A stretch of 64,000 nucleotides of DNA from Ruegeria discodermiae (GCF_030758345.1 NZ_JAVAMO010000003.1:62001-126000), one strand, 5' to 3'; counted from the first letter of the stretch, positions 8,456-18,248 are shown. Notes: generated by a model not told the origin, from the sequence alone. Translations and numbers: made by a program.

Positions 8456-8602
8456 TCAGGCAGCGTTGGCGTATTCGAACAACTCCGGCTCACGCTTGTC
8501 CAGGTCTGGCACGACCCGCACAGGGCAGTAATAGGCCCAGGCTTCTTCAAGATAGTCCAGCGCTTCTTGCGCCGTTGTTTTGGGGGTTTCGGAGAGTTTC
8601 AT
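8456..8602 (-). CDS. 48-aa small acidic protein
   Basis: A 48-aa protein starting MKLSETPKTTAQEALDYLEE and ending in PELFEYANAA. ATG at 8602 is chosen because AAAGGA lies 9 nt upstream; upstream in-frame starts lack a ribosome binding site. It is acidic, with an aromatic-rich centre (AWAYYCPVRV), and has no signal peptide. It lies downstream of the sdhB terminator, so it needs its own promoter in 8603-8728. Function unknown. Confidence 0.65.
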   Translation of the reverse strand: MKLSETPKTTAQEALDYLEEAWAYYCPVRVVPDLDKREPELFEYANAA

Positions 8603-8728
8603 GATCCGATCCTTTGGTGCCACACCCTCCCTGACAACAGGATAAGACGACGGATCGCGGATTTCACCCCACCTCTTTGCAATCTGGGCATGCGTTGTTT
8701 GCATCCGTAACGCAGCGCCGTATTCAAC

Positions 8729-8758
8729 CAAAAACCCCCAGCGCAAGCGCTAGGGGTT
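8729..8758 (-). terminator. Rho-independent terminator of the sdh operon
   Basis: On the minus strand, 24 nt after sdhB, AACCCCTAGCG pairs with CGCTGGGGGTT (11 bp, one wobble) around a CTTG loop and is followed by a T run at 8733-8729. Confidence 0.92.
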
Positions 8759-8781
8759 CAAAGAGGTCCCGGTTCTATAGA

Positions 8782-9561
8782 TCAGACCGTGCGTTCAACC
8801 ATCATCTTCTTGATCTCGGCAATTGCCTTGGCCGGGTTCAGGCCCTTGGGACAGGTTTTTGCGCAGTTCATGATGGTGTGACAGCGATAGAGCTTGAAGG
8901 GGTCTTCCAACTCGTCCAGCCGCTCGCCAGTGGCTTCATCCCGGCTGTCGATGATCCAGCGATAGGCGTGCAGCAGCGCTGCAGGGCCGAGATAGCGATC
9001 CCCATTCCACCAATAAGACGGGCAGGAGGTCGAGCAGGAGGCACACATCACGCATTCGTAGAGACCGTCCAGCTTCTTGCGGTCTTCGATGGATTGCTTC
9101 CACTCTTTTGCCGGGCGGTTGGTCTTGGTTTCCAGCCACGGCATGATTGAGGCATGCTGGGCATAGAAATGGGTCAGGTCCGGGATCAGGTCCTTGACTA
9201 CCGGCATATGCGGCAGGGGATAGATTTTCACATCGCCCTTGATCTCATCCATGCCATAGATACAGGCCAGCGTATTGATACCGTCGATGTTCATCGCGCA
9301 GGATCCGCAGATGCCCTCGCGGCAGGACCGGCGGAAAGTCAGCGTCGGGTCGATCTCATTCTTGATCTTGATGAGCGCGTCCAGAACCATCGGGCCGCAT
9401 TCATCCATGTTCAGGAAATAGGTATCGACGCTCGGGTTCTTCCCGTCATCCGGGTTCCAGCGATAGATCTGGAACTTGCGCACATTGGTCGCGCCTTCGG
9501 GCTTGGGCCAGGTTTTACCCGTGGTGATGCGGCTGTTCTTGGGGAGGGTCAGTTGTACCAT
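8782..9561 (-). CDS. sdhB: Succinate dehydrogenase iron-sulfur subunit
   Basis: The 259-aa iron-sulfur subunit of complex II. It passes electrons from FAD in SdhA through three clusters to ubiquinone at SdhCD on the inner membrane face. The 2Fe-2S ligands are in [10 protein letters not shown] near residue 80. The 4Fe-4S and 3Fe-4S ligands lie in [12 protein letters not shown] and [14 protein letters not shown]. It is last in sdhCDAB, 12 nt after sdhA, and is followed by the operon terminator. Confidence 0.98.
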   Translation of the reverse strand: MVQLTLPKNSRITTGKTWPKPEGATNVRKFQIYRWNPDDGKNPSVDTYFLNMDECGPMVLDALIKIKNEIDPTLTFRRSCREGICGSCAMNIDGINTLACIYGMDEIKGDVKIYPLPHMPVVKDLIPDLTHFYAQHASIMPWLETKTNRPAKEWKQSIEDRKKLDGLYECVMCASCSTSCPSYWWNGDRYLGPAALLHAYRWIIDSRDEATGERLDELEDPFKLYRCHTIMNCAKTCPKGLNPAKAIAEIKKMMVERTV

Positions 9562-9573
9562 GTCATCCTCTCC

Positions 9574-11379
9574 TTAGAAGGTCCGCGCCTTGGGCGCGAT
9601 TTTTTCCAGATTGATGCCGCCTTCGGCTTCGGTGCTGAGCGGGTCAACAATCACCGGACGATAACTGAGGTCAACCTTGTTGCCCTCGATCCGAGAGACG
9701 GTGTGGACCCGCCAGTTCTCATCATCGCGGGTGGTGAAATCCTCATGCGCATGGGCGCCGCGGGATTCCTTGCGCGCCTCGGCGCCGACAATGGTGGCCA
9801 GCGCGTTGGGCATCAGGTTGGTCAATTCTAGGCTTTCCATAAGATCGCTGTTCCAGACCAACGAGCGATCCGTGACATGCAGATCGTCCATCTTGGCCGC
9901 AATTGCCGTCATCTTCTCGACGCCTTCGGCCATTGTTTTCGAGGTTCGGAACACCGCTGCGTCCGCCTGCATGGTGCGCTGCATTTCAAGCCTCAGTTCG
10001 GCGGTCGGCACTGCGCCGCTTGCGTTGCGGATGCTGTCGAACCGGTCGAACGCCTTGTCCACCGAAGCCTGATTGAGAACCGGGTTCGGCGCCTCGGGAT
10101 CAACGACCTTGCCCGCGCGGATCGCAGCAGCACGGCCAAAGACCACAAGGTCGATCAATGAGTTTGAGCCCAGGCGGTTCGCCCCATGCACCGAAGCACA
10201 GCCCGCCTCGCCCACAGCCATCAGGCCGGGCACCAGCGCAGTCGGGTCATCCTTGGTCGGATTCAGCACCTCGCCCCAGTAGTTGGTCGGAATACCGCCC
10301 ATATTGTAATGCACCGTCGGCAGAACCGGGATCGGTTCCTTGGTGACATCAACACCGGCAAAAATCTTGGCGCTTTCCGAAATGCCCGGCAGACGCTCAT
10401 GCAGCGCCTCGGCGGGCAGGTGGCTGAGATTCAGGTGGATGTGATCGCCATCCTTGCCTACGCCCCGCCCTTCGCGGATTTCCATCGTCATCGAGCGCGA
10501 TACATAGTCGCGAGGTGCGAGGTCCTTGTAATGGGGCGCATAGCGCTCCATAAACCGTTCGCCCTCGGAATTGGTGAGGTATCCACCCTCGCCGCGCGCG
10601 CCCTCGGTGATCAGGCAGCCCGAGCCATAAATCCCGGTCGGGTGGAACTGAACGAATTCCATGTCCTGCATAGCCAGACCAGCGCGCGCCACCATACCGC
10701 CACCGTCCCCGGTGCAGGTATGGGCCGACGTTGCGCTGAAATAGGCGCGGCCATATCCGCCCGTGGCCAGAACCACCATCTTGGCGTTGAAGACATGCAT
10801 CGTGCCATCGTCCAGCTTCCAGCAGACGACACCCTGACACTGCCCGTCTTCGGACATGATCAGGTCAATGGCGAAGAACTCGATATAGAACTCAGCGTTG
10901 TTCTTAAGGCTTTGCCCATAGAGCGTATGCAGAATAGCGTGACCGGTCCGGTCGGCAGCCGCACAGGTGCGCTGCACTGGGGGCCCTTCGCCAAATTCAG
11001 TGGTGTGGCCGCCAAAGGGACGCTGATAGATCTTGCCCTCTTCGGTCCGGCTGAAGGGCACACCGTAATGCTCCAGCTCATAGACCGCCTTGGGCGCCTC
11101 ACGCGCGAGGTATTCCATCGCGTCAGTGTCGCCCAGCCAGTCTGATCCCTTGACGGTGTCATACATGTGCCACTGCCAGTGGTCGGGCCCCATGTTGGAC
11201 AGCGACGCCGCAATCCCGCCCTGCGCCGCGACAGTGTGCGAGCGGGTCGGGAATACCTTGGTCACGCACGCGGTGCGCAACCCCTGCTCGGCCATGCCCA
11301 GCGTAGCACGCAACCCGGCACCACCGGCACCAACCACAACGACGTCATATTCATGCGTCTCGTATTCATAAGCAGCCAT
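9574..11379 (-). CDS. sdhA: Succinate dehydrogenase flavoprotein subunit
   Basis: The 601-aa flavoprotein that oxidises succinate to fumarate. The FAD-binding motif [13 protein letters not shown] is near residue 16, followed by the segment [10 protein letters not shown] with the His that covalently holds [18 protein letters not shown] near 390-405 is part of the active-site/FAD fold. Length is standard. The order sdhC-sdhD-sdhA-sdhB with gaps of 11-21 nt indicates one operon. Confidence 0.98.
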   Translation of the reverse strand: MAAYEYETHEYDVVVVGAGGAGLRATLGMAEQGLRTACVTKVFPTRSHTVAAQGGIAASLSNMGPDHWQWHMYDTVKGSDWLGDTDAMEYLAREAPKAVYELEHYGVPFSRTEEGKIYQRPFGGHTTEFGEGPPVQRTCAAADRTGHAILHTLYGQSLKNNAEFYIEFFAIDLIMSEDGQCQGVVCWKLDDGTMHVFNAKMVVLATGGYGRAYFSATSAHTCTGDGGGMVARAGLAMQDMEFVQFHPTGIYGSGCLITEGARGEGGYLTNSEGERFMERYAPHYKDLAPRDYVSRSMTMEIREGRGVGKDGDHIHLNLSHLPAEALHERLPGISESAKIFAGVDVTKEPIPVLPTVHYNMGGIPTNYWGEVLNPTKDDPTALVPGLMAVGEAGCASVHGANRLGSNSLIDLVVFGRAAAIRAGKVVDPEAPNPVLNQASVDKAFDRFDSIRNASGAVPTAELRLEMQRTMQADAAVFRTSKTMAEGVEKMTAIAAKMDDLHVTDRSLVWNSDLMESLELTNLMPNALATIVGAEARKESRGAHAHEDFTTRDDENWRVHTVSRIEGNKVDLSYRPVIVDPLSTEAEGGINLEKIAPKARTF

Positions 11380-11400
11380 GTGTTGAACTCCTATGGCGCG

Positions 11401-11772
11401 TCAAAGAGCAATACGCGCGATGGCGAAAACGCCCGCTGCGGCTGCTGCATAAGAAAGGCAGATGACCAGAATGATCAGGATCTTTTGGGCCAGCCCGTGA
11501 ACATAGTCCTCGATCAGAACCTGCGCGCCCTCGGCAAAATGCTTGAAGCCCACGATCAAGGTCAGCACGGCAACAATGGCGGGGAACGGTTTGCTGTAAT
11601 AGGCGATCACCGCGTCATGCGGCTGTCCCAGCATTGGACCGAATGTGAAGATGAAAAGGGGAACCAGAAACAGCAGCGCAACCGCACTGACTTTCATGGA
11701 CCAGAAATGTGCGGTGCCGGTTTTTGCGGAACCAAGGCCATCGGCCCGCTTGCGGTCGGTAAGATAACGCAT
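11401..11772 (-). CDS. sdhD: Succinate dehydrogenase membrane anchor
   Basis: A 123-aa membrane anchor with three predicted helices (about 29-50, 61-81 and 97-121). It binds quinone and, with SdhC, haem b. The start MRYLTDRKRADG at 11772 is chosen because a GGAGG-containing stretch precedes it; the frame stays open upstream inside sdhC but that part is not SdhD-like. It lies 11 nt downstream of sdhC. Confidence 0.93.
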   Translation of the reverse strand: MRYLTDRKRADGLGSAKTGTAHFWSMKVSAVALLFLVPLFIFTFGPMLGQPHDAVIAYYSKPFPAIVAVLTLIVGFKHFAEGAQVLIEDYVHGLAQKILIILVICLSYAAAAAGVFAIARIAL

Positions 11773-11783
11773 CAGGGGCCTCC

Positions 11784-12170
11784 TTACGCGACGACGATGA
11801 GAGTGATGAGGGTCAGAACAAACGAGCCGATCACGACCGCCCAGCCCAGTTTTTCGGCCACGGGAATATCCAGCCCCAGCGCATTGTCCCAGATCAGGTG
11901 CCGGATACCGGCCAGCGTATGATACCAGATCGCCCAGAGCGACAACGCCATGACCACATCGCCCAATAGCGAGGTGACCCACCAATCCGCGCGGGCAAAC
12001 GCTTCGGGAGAGGTTGAAGCGGCCAGAAACCACCAGACAATCAGCAGCGCCGCAACGATCAGCGCGTTGCCGGTGATCCTCGTCAGGATCGAGGTCACGG
12101 AGGTCAGCTGCGGACGATAGATCGTCAGATGCGGCGAAAGAGGGCGGTTGCCCCTGTTGACATCTGCCAT
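11784..12170 (-). CDS. sdhC: Succinate dehydrogenase cytochrome b556 subunit
   Basis: A 128-aa SdhC with the family opening RPLSPHLTIYRPQL and three membrane helices. The segment SLWAIWYHTLAGIRHLIWD holds the haem-ligand His and the SdhC signature. ATG at 12170 follows AAAGGAG. It is the first gene of sdhCDAB; the promoter region 12171-12380 carries two TGTGATCACA palindromes. Confidence 0.96.
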   Translation of the reverse strand: MADVNRGNRPLSPHLTIYRPQLTSVTSILTRITGNALIVAALLIVWWFLAASTSPEAFARADWWVTSLLGDVVMALSLWAIWYHTLAGIRHLIWDNALGLDIPVAEKLGWAVVIGSFVLTLITLIVVA

Positions 12171-12282
12171 GATGGCTCCTTTCCGTTAGCTGCATCGGTT
12201 TTAGCGGATTTTTCCCGCCTGTCACCTGCTGCGAGCGCAAACCGTCCGTGTTTTTTGTCACAAACGCTGTGTTTCTCGGATT

Positions 12283-12313
12283 TGTGATCACACATCCAAT
12301 TGCTGTGATCACA
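12283..12313 (-). promoter_or_regulatory. Paired TGTGATCACA operators upstream of sdhC
   Basis: Two perfect 10-bp palindromes TGTGATCACA at 12283-12292 and 12304-12313 have centres 21 bp apart, about two DNA turns. They lie 113 bp before the sdhC start. The same pair occurs before sucC (18316-18345). A looser half-like site TTGTCACAA is at 12255-12263. The half-site TGTGA resembles CRP/FNR half-sites, but the spacing (no 6-bp gap) does not fit. The regulator is unknown. Confidence 0.75.
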
Positions 12314-12380
12314 GGTTGCGCGCAAGATCAACGGCGTGGTCAATTCACCCAGACCGCATTGAAAGAAAACGAATCTTATT

Positions 12381-13043
12381 TCACTGCGCTGCAGCGGTCT
12401 GTTCAGTCACTTCGCGCAGCAATTTCTTCCTGATCCGTTCTGGATAGTCGTGAAATCCCCCGGCTGTGACCACAAATGCGCCATCCCCCATGATCACGTT
12501 CTCGAAGAAATAGGCCGTCAGGTCAGGCTCGCTCTGCTCGATGGCGATGGCATTGACCGTGATGTTGCGCGCGGCAAGATCGGCGCGCAGGCTGGTGGGT
12601 TCAATCCCTTCGTTCGACATGCCATCGCCCGACAGATCGATAAGATGCCGCTTGCAGGTGGCCACCTCATCAAACCGGTCCATGGTTGTGGCCAACGCCT
12701 CTCCAATCGCGGTCGAAAAGTTGCGCCAGACCCGCTTATCCGCAGCGACGGCATCGGCGAACCGGTCAATCGCATCGAAGCTGTCGATCGTGGTCCATGG
12801 GATGGTGACCTGCTGGCGCGACGAACCGGTCCATTGAATCAGCATAAGCTGCGCCTGCCCCCGCACCAGCGCCTCAGAGATGATCGGGTCGCGCAGTGCA
12901 TGGGCCAGCCCGTCCATCTGGATGCGGTATTCCTGAGAATCAACCGACCCGGACACATCCACCGCCAGCGCCAACGCCAGATCACATGCCAGCGCCGGAG
13001 TCGAGATGAATGTTGTCAGTGCGAAGGCGCGCAATCCGAACAT
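12381..13043 (-). CDS. Secreted DUF1194 (von Willebrand A-like) protein
   Basis: A 220-aa protein of the DUF1194 family. An N-terminal signal peptide ends near residue 19 (STPALA then C). The MIDAS-like metal site DVSGSVD at 29-35 and the later DLSGDG motif near 138 give a vWA fold, so it is probably a periplasmic metal-dependent adhesion or scaffold protein. It lies between mch and sdhC on the same strand with gaps of 67 and 210 bp. A 16-bp perfect palindrome sits 13 bp before its start. Family function is unsettled. Confidence 0.85.
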   Translation of the reverse strand: MFGLRAFALTTFISTPALACDLALALAVDVSGSVDSQEYRIQMDGLAHALRDPIISEALVRGQAQLMLIQWTGSSRQQVTIPWTTIDSFDAIDRFADAVAADKRVWRNFSTAIGEALATTMDRFDEVATCKRHLIDLSGDGMSNEGIEPTSLRADLAARNITVNAIAIEQSEPDLTAYFFENVIMGDGAFVVTAGGFHDYPERIRKKLLREVTEQTAAAQ

Positions 13044-13055
13044 GGTTTGAGCCTA

Positions 13056-13071
13056 GCACGAAATTTCGTGC
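13056..13071. promoter_or_regulatory. 16-bp perfect palindrome before the DUF1194 gene
   Basis: GCACGAAATTTCGTGC is perfectly self-complementary and lies 13-28 bp upstream of the start codon at 13043, between mch and the DUF1194 gene. With no loop and no T run it looks more like a dimeric-regulator operator than a terminator. Confidence 0.45.
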
Positions 13072-13110
13072 GTGTAGTCAAAAGCCTGTCAGATTGGCGC
13101 GCCTTCGCTC

Positions 13111-14139
13111 CTAGATTGGCATCAGCGCCCAATAGTCCAGATCAAGCAGCACTTCGGGACAATAGCGGCCCTCTTCTGTTCTGAGCTGGAATGGCTCGCC
13201 GCCCTTGGTGGCAACCAGCCGCAGTCGAATCGCACCCACGCCGGGCGTGTCGGTTTCGGCCTTTTCCAGCACTTCGGACCAGGCCCGGACCGTGTCGCCC
13301 GCCATGCAGGGATTGGCATGCGCCCCGGCATTCAAACCCACGATCATCTGCGCATTGGCCAGACCATTGAAGCTGAGCGTGCGCGCCAGTGAAATCACGT
13401 GCCCGCCGTAGATCAGGCGCCCCTCGGGCCGCACGGTCAGATCGAAATGCACTTTGGCCGTGTTCTGCCACAGCCGCGTGGCCATCATGTGCTCGGCTTC
13501 TTCAATGGTCACTCCGTCCACATGGTCGATCTTTTCGCCGACCGCGTAGTCGCCCCAGCGGTGCGACTCGCCCGCCAGCGCAAAGTCATAGTTCGAGAAA
13601 TCCAGCCCCGCAGGCACCACAAGCTGATCGGCAGGGATGACCTTGCTGAGTTCCGGCAGCACGGTCTCGGGCGCGGGGGCTTCCAGGTTCTTTTTGCGCA
13701 CCATCACCCAGCGGCAATATTCCAGCACCACCTCGCCATGCTGGTTCAGCCCGCGCGTGCGCACATAAACCACACCGGTCTTGCCGTTTGAATTCTGCTT
13801 CAACCCGATGACCTCGGATTCCGAGCGCAGCGTATCGCCCGCCCAGACCGGTTTCAGCCAGCGCCCCTCGGCATAGCCCAGATTGGCCACCGCGTTCAGC
13901 GAGATATCGGGTACCGTCTTGCCGAAGACCACGTGGAACGCCGCCAGATCGTCAATCGGGCTGGCCCGCAACCCGCAGGCCTGTGCAAAACTGTCCGAAG
14001 AATAGAGCGCATGGCGCGCCGGATAGAGCGCATGGTAGAGCGCCCGTTCGCCCCCCGAAACGGTGCGCGGCACCGCGTGTTGCAACGTCTGCCCGACGCT
14101 GTAATCCTCAAAGAAAAAGCCCGAATTGGTCTTGCTCAT
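13111..14139 (-). CDS. mch: Mesaconyl-C1-CoA hydratase (beta-methylmalyl-CoA dehydratase)
   Basis: A 342-aa double-hotdog MaoC-type hydratase. It interconverts mesaconyl-C1-CoA and (2R,3S)-beta-methylmalyl-CoA in the ethylmalonyl-CoA pathway. The N-terminal hotdog opens with FFEDYSVGQTLQHAVPRTVS; the second repeat begins near AVGEKIDHVDGVTIEEAEHM, and its YGGHVISLARTLS block is typical of this family. Length equals known Mch (about 343 aa). It shares one base with the DUF1737 gene upstream, so it is coupled to the mcl2 operon. A generic MaoC dehydratase is the alternative, but the context of ccr, ecm and mcl2 makes Mch much more likely. Confidence 0.93.
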   Translation of the reverse strand: MSKTNSGFFFEDYSVGQTLQHAVPRTVSGGERALYHALYPARHALYSSDSFAQACGLRASPIDDLAAFHVVFGKTVPDISLNAVANLGYAEGRWLKPVWAGDTLRSESEVIGLKQNSNGKTGVVYVRTRGLNQHGEVVLEYCRWVMVRKKNLEAPAPETVLPELSKVIPADQLVVPAGLDFSNYDFALAGESHRWGDYAVGEKIDHVDGVTIEEAEHMMATRLWQNTAKVHFDLTVRPEGRLIYGGHVISLARTLSFNGLANAQMIVGLNAGAHANPCMAGDTVRAWSEVLEKAETDTPGVGAIRLRLVATKGGEPFQLRTEEGRYCPEVLLDLDYWALMPI

Positions 14140-14345
14140 TATTGTTCACCTAGCTTCGTGTCCGGGGTGTAGTTCCCCTCGATCTGTTTTGTGACCGCCT
14201 GCGCGCAGCGCATCTTGCCGCTTGCGTGGTCATAGGCGTAAGACGGATCGCCATGCAGGTCCCAGCCCTTGGCCAATGCGGCGCTGACTTTGTGACAAAA
14301 GGCCGAGGTGTCTTCCTCGGTCAGAAGGCGATAGAGCAAAGGCAT
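14139..14345 (-). CDS. DUF1737 small protein
   Basis: A 68-aa protein of the DUF1737 type: LYRLLTEEDTSAFCHKVSAAL with the following KGWDLHGDPSYAYD segment is the family core. It is cytosolic and of unknown function. Its stop codon overlaps the mch start by one base (TAATG), and it lies 12 nt after the NnrU-like gene, so it is part of the mcl2-nnrU-DUF1737-mch operon. Confidence 0.85.
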   Translation of the reverse strand: MPLLYRLLTEEDTSAFCHKVSAALAKGWDLHGDPSYAYDHASGKMRCAQAVTKQIEGNYTPDTKLGEQ

Positions 14346-14357
14346 CAGAGTGTTCCT

Positions 14358-14912
14358 TCAGCCACCAAAGGGCCACGGGCCGATCCAGCCATGGATCAAG
14401 CCGATAACAAGCAGCAGAACAACCGAGCCCGCAAAGAACATGCCGTCCTTGGCCAGCGTTCCGGGTTCGCCCGGCACCCATTGCGGCTCGGCCCGGTTGA
14501 TCACGACTTTCTCGACAATTGACCAGGCCCAAAGCCCGCCAAACAGGATCATGCCAGCCAGATCACCGTTCACCAGTAGATGCGCGATCGCCCAGAGGCC
14601 AAAACCCGTCAGCATCGGATGGCGCACATTGTTCAATAGGCGGCCTTTCTGGCCTGCGGGGCTCATCATCCAGATCGCGATCAGCACCAGCAGGTTGTTG
14701 ACATGCACAAGGAAGCTGGGTGGTGCCCACACATGGATGAACGGAGTCATGCGGAAACCGATCACCATCAGGATGATCGCCAACAGCAATCCAAGAGCCA
14801 CAACGCCTTTCCCTTTGTCCCCCATCGCCTGCCGCTGCTCTGGCATCAGACGTTTGAAAAGATGCGCGCCCCACCAGAGCGCCAGACCAAGGACCAAAAG
14901 GACAAAACCCAT
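14358..14912 (-). CDS. NnrU-like integral membrane protein
   Basis: A 184-aa membrane protein with about five to six helices. It matches the NnrU family, which resembles isoprenylcysteine methyltransferase-type proteins: ALWWGAHLFKRLMPEQR at the start and NNVRHPMLTGFGLWAIAHLLVNGD in the middle. In denitrifiers NnrU accompanies nitric-oxide metabolism. Here it is fixed between mcl2 (3-nt gap) and DUF1737, with no denitrification gene nearby, so its role here is unclear. Confidence 0.85.
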   Translation of the reverse strand: MGFVLLVLGLALWWGAHLFKRLMPEQRQAMGDKGKGVVALGLLLAIILMVIGFRMTPFIHVWAPPSFLVHVNNLLVLIAIWMMSPAGQKGRLLNNVRHPMLTGFGLWAIAHLLVNGDLAGMILFGGLWAWSIVEKVVINRAEPQWVPGEPGTLAKDGMFFAGSVVLLLVIGLIHGWIGPWPFGG

Positions 14913-14915
14913 AAG

Positions 14916-15776
14916 CTAGCTCTCCGCTTGCAAGACCTGAATTGCCTCGGCTTTTGCCAGAATTTCACGGGCGGTTGCAACATGCAGGTTCTCGACGATC
15001 TTGCCATCAACCACGGCGACGCCCTGCCCCTGGGCGTGAACTTCCTCAAAGGCCGCGATCTGGCGGCGGGCTAGATCGATGTCACCTTCTGAGGGAGCAA
15101 AAGCGGTATTTGCCATATCGACCTGCGCCGGGTGGATCAGCGTCTTGCCATCGAAGCCCATATCGCGGCCCTGCTGGCACTCGACGCCCAGCCCGTCCAC
15201 ATCCTTGAACGCGTTATAGACGCCGTCGATGATGACCAGCCCTTCGGCCTTGGCCGCCAGCAGGCACAAGCCGAGCGAGGTCAACAGCGGTTCGCGGTCC
15301 GGGCGGAAGTTGGTCTGCAACTCCTTGGCCAGATCATTGGTTCCCATCACAAACCCCGACATCAGCGGGTGCGACGCGATCTGCGCGGCGTTGAGCATGC
15401 CGCGAGGTGTTTCCATCATCGCCCAGATCGGGATGTCACCGGTGATTGCGGCCACAGCATCCACGTCTGCCGACGACCCGACTTTGGGAACCAGAACGAC
15501 ATCAGCGCCCATCTCGCGCACCGCTTCTGCATCGGCGCGGCCCCAAGGCGTACCCAGCCCGTTGATTCGCACGATCTGGAACCGATTGCCATAACCCCCC
15601 TGCGCCAGCGCGGATTTCAGCGTTTCGCGGGCGGCATCCTTTTCGTCGGCCGATACTGCATCCTCAAGGTCGAAGATGATGGCATCGACGGGCAGCGTTC
15701 TGGCTTTATCAAGGGCACGCTCGCGCGATGCCGGGATGTACAGAACGGAACGATAAGGTCGCTGGCGCTGGTCCAT
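14916..15776 (-). CDS. mcl2: (3S)-malyl-CoA thioesterase, CitE-like
   Basis: A 286-aa CitE-like TIM-barrel protein. The blocks RSVLYIPASRERALDKA, FDLEDAV and the later FDGKTLIHPAQVD are family hallmarks; the acidic residues bind Mg and the CoA ester. In Rhodobacter the paralogue Mcl2 near mch hydrolyses (3S)-malyl-CoA to malate and CoA, completing apparent malate synthase activity; Mcl1 (about 318 aa) is the lyase. Length and the mch operon favour Mcl2. ATG at 15776 is chosen because AGGAGAGG precedes it; the frame extends 28 codons upstream without one. It is first in the operon. Confidence 0.85.
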   Translation of the reverse strand: MDQRQRPYRSVLYIPASRERALDKARTLPVDAIIFDLEDAVSADEKDAARETLKSALAQGGYGNRFQIVRINGLGTPWGRADAEAVREMGADVVLVPKVGSSADVDAVAAITGDIPIWAMMETPRGMLNAAQIASHPLMSGFVMGTNDLAKELQTNFRPDREPLLTSLGLCLLAAKAEGLVIIDGVYNAFKDVDGLGVECQQGRDMGFDGKTLIHPAQVDMANTAFAPSEGDIDLARRQIAAFEEVHAQGQGVAVVDGKIVENLHVATAREILAKAEAIQVLQAES

Positions 15777-15958
15777 AGGCCTCTCCTGAGCAATATTGTT
15801 GCGCGGAGAGGTGCATTTTTTGCCGGAAACTTCAAGTGAATTCTCGCCGCAGCGCAGCAAGCCCCCCCCCGTTGCATCCGCCCGAAACGTGACGTTAACC
15901 CGGCATCAGGGCCAGTCGCGCAGCCTGTTCTCATTCATTCAGAACAGTGAGGTTCCCA

Positions 15959-16273
15959 ATGACACGCGGCTTTATCAAGATGACAATGGGGCTGGGCCTG
16001 ATGGCGCTGGCCGCACAGCAGCTGCACGCCCAACAACGCAATTGCGCCCCTCGGGAGGTGGTGCTGGACCGCCTGTCCGAAAAATACGGCGAGAGCCGCC
16101 GTGGCATCGGGCTGGTGCAGCAAGGCTCGGTGATGGAGGTCTTTGCCTCGGATGACACCGGAACCTGGACCATCACCGTCACGCTGACCAACGGGATGAC
16201 CTGTCTGGTTGCTTCCGGTCAGTCTTACGAGGCTTTGGCCGAGGCCATTCCGGCCCGTGGCGAAAAGGCCTGA
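15959..16273 (+). CDS. Small exported protein of unknown function
   Basis: A 104-aa protein with an N-terminal signal peptide (basic start, hydrophobic MTMGLGLMALAAQQLHAQ, cleavage after AQA/HAQ-type residues). The mature part has two Cys (CAPREV and MTCLVA) that could form a disulfide in the periplasm. ATG at 15959 is chosen over GTG at 15947 because GTGAGG then serves as ribosome binding site. It is divergent from mcl2. I do not recognise a named domain. Confidence 0.75.
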   Translation: MTRGFIKMTMGLGLMALAAQQLHAQQRNCAPREVVLDRLSEKYGESRRGIGLVQQGSVMEVFASDDTGTWTITVTLTNGMTCLVASGQSYEALAEAIPARGEKA

Positions 16274-16311
16274 AAAAAGCGGCACGCGGCGTTTCAGGCG
16301 CGGCGCCCGGT

Positions 16312-17067
16312 TCAGGACAGCGCATCCCAGATCAGCTTGCATCCTGTGATCGTCAGCAGCAGATAGGCGAGCGAGAAGAAAAGCCGCTCTGGCACCCGCC
16401 AATGCGCACGCACGCCCAGCCAGGCCCCCAGCAACGCAAAGGGGGCCAGCAAGAAATCAGCCCAGAGCGTTTCCAGCGAAAACAGGCCAAGATAGGCATA
16501 AGGAATGGCCTTGGCGAAGTTGATCACCCAGAACACGATCACCGTGCTGGCCTGATATTCGGTCTTTCCCAAACGCTGAGACAGCAGATACACCGCAGCG
16601 GGCGGCCCACCCGCATGGCTGACGAAACTGGTAAACCCCGCAACCAGCCCCGCAAACACCCCCGCCGATGCCGATAGGCGCTGCTGAAAACCGTGCACCC
16701 AGCCGCGACTTTGTGACAGGTGCCAGATCACGAAACCCACCGAAATACTCCCGATCAGCAGACGCAGCAGATCGGCATCGGTCGCCTTGTAGAGCCACGC
16801 GCCAAGAGCGACCCCCGGCAACCCGCCGAGGACCAGAACCCAGGAATCGCGCGTGTTCCAGCGCCTCCAATAGGGTTTCAGCGTCGCCACATCGACCAGC
16901 ATCAGCAGCGGCAACATCAGCGCCAGCGCCTGTCCCGGCTCCAGTATAAGCGCCAGGATCGAGGACCCGGCAAAGGCCACACCACCCCCGAACCCGCCCT
17001 TGGAAAAGCCCGCAAACATCACCGCCGGAATGGCGATCACAAAAAACCAGAGATCAAGCTCAGGCAT
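16312..17067 (-). CDS. TauE/SafE-family membrane permease
   Basis: A 251-aa integral membrane protein of the TauE/SafE (former DUF81) family, thought to export sulfite, sulfonates or other organic anions. Hydrophobic segments run almost end to end; the N-terminal half has the motif FAGFSKGGFGGGVAFAGSSI typical of the family, and FTSFVSHAGGPPAAVYLL begins the second repeat. ATG at 17067 (MPELDLWF) is preferred; the 34 upstream codons are not membrane-like. It is convergent with the small exported protein gene. Substrate unknown. Confidence 0.88.
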   Translation of the reverse strand: MPELDLWFFVIAIPAVMFAGFSKGGFGGGVAFAGSSILALILEPGQALALMLPLLMLVDVATLKPYWRRWNTRDSWVLVLGGLPGVALGAWLYKATDADLLRLLIGSISVGFVIWHLSQSRGWVHGFQQRLSASAGVFAGLVAGFTSFVSHAGGPPAAVYLLSQRLGKTEYQASTVIVFWVINFAKAIPYAYLGLFSLETLWADFLLAPFALLGAWLGVRAHWRVPERLFFSLAYLLLTITGCKLIWDALS

Positions 17068-17189
17068 CGCGCCATCCCAAATTGAACTGCCCGGCCCGAG
17101 GTTTAGCCCACTCTCCCGCAAAGCGATAGAGCGCCCGCGCGCCCATGCCGCGTCGCGGAACACTTGCAAGCGGCGGCATTAACGACTAG

Positions 17190-18191
<1,002 letters not shown>

Positions 18192-18218
18192 GCGCCACCG
18201 CACCATTGCGCAGTTTCA

Positions 18219-18248
18219 ATGCGCGCCCTCAACGGGCGCGCATTTTTT
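18219..18248 (+). terminator. Rho-independent terminator of mdh
   Basis: A perfect 10-bp stem, ATGCGCGCCC (18219-18228) with GGGCGCGCAT (18234-18243), loop TCAAC, followed by a T run to 18248. It isolates mdh from sucC. Confidence 0.95.

Noticed and set aside
12255-12263. TTGTCACAA as a third TGTGATCACA-type operator
   Set aside because: Lacks the central AT pair and its 28-bp offset breaks the two-turn phasing of the clear pair.
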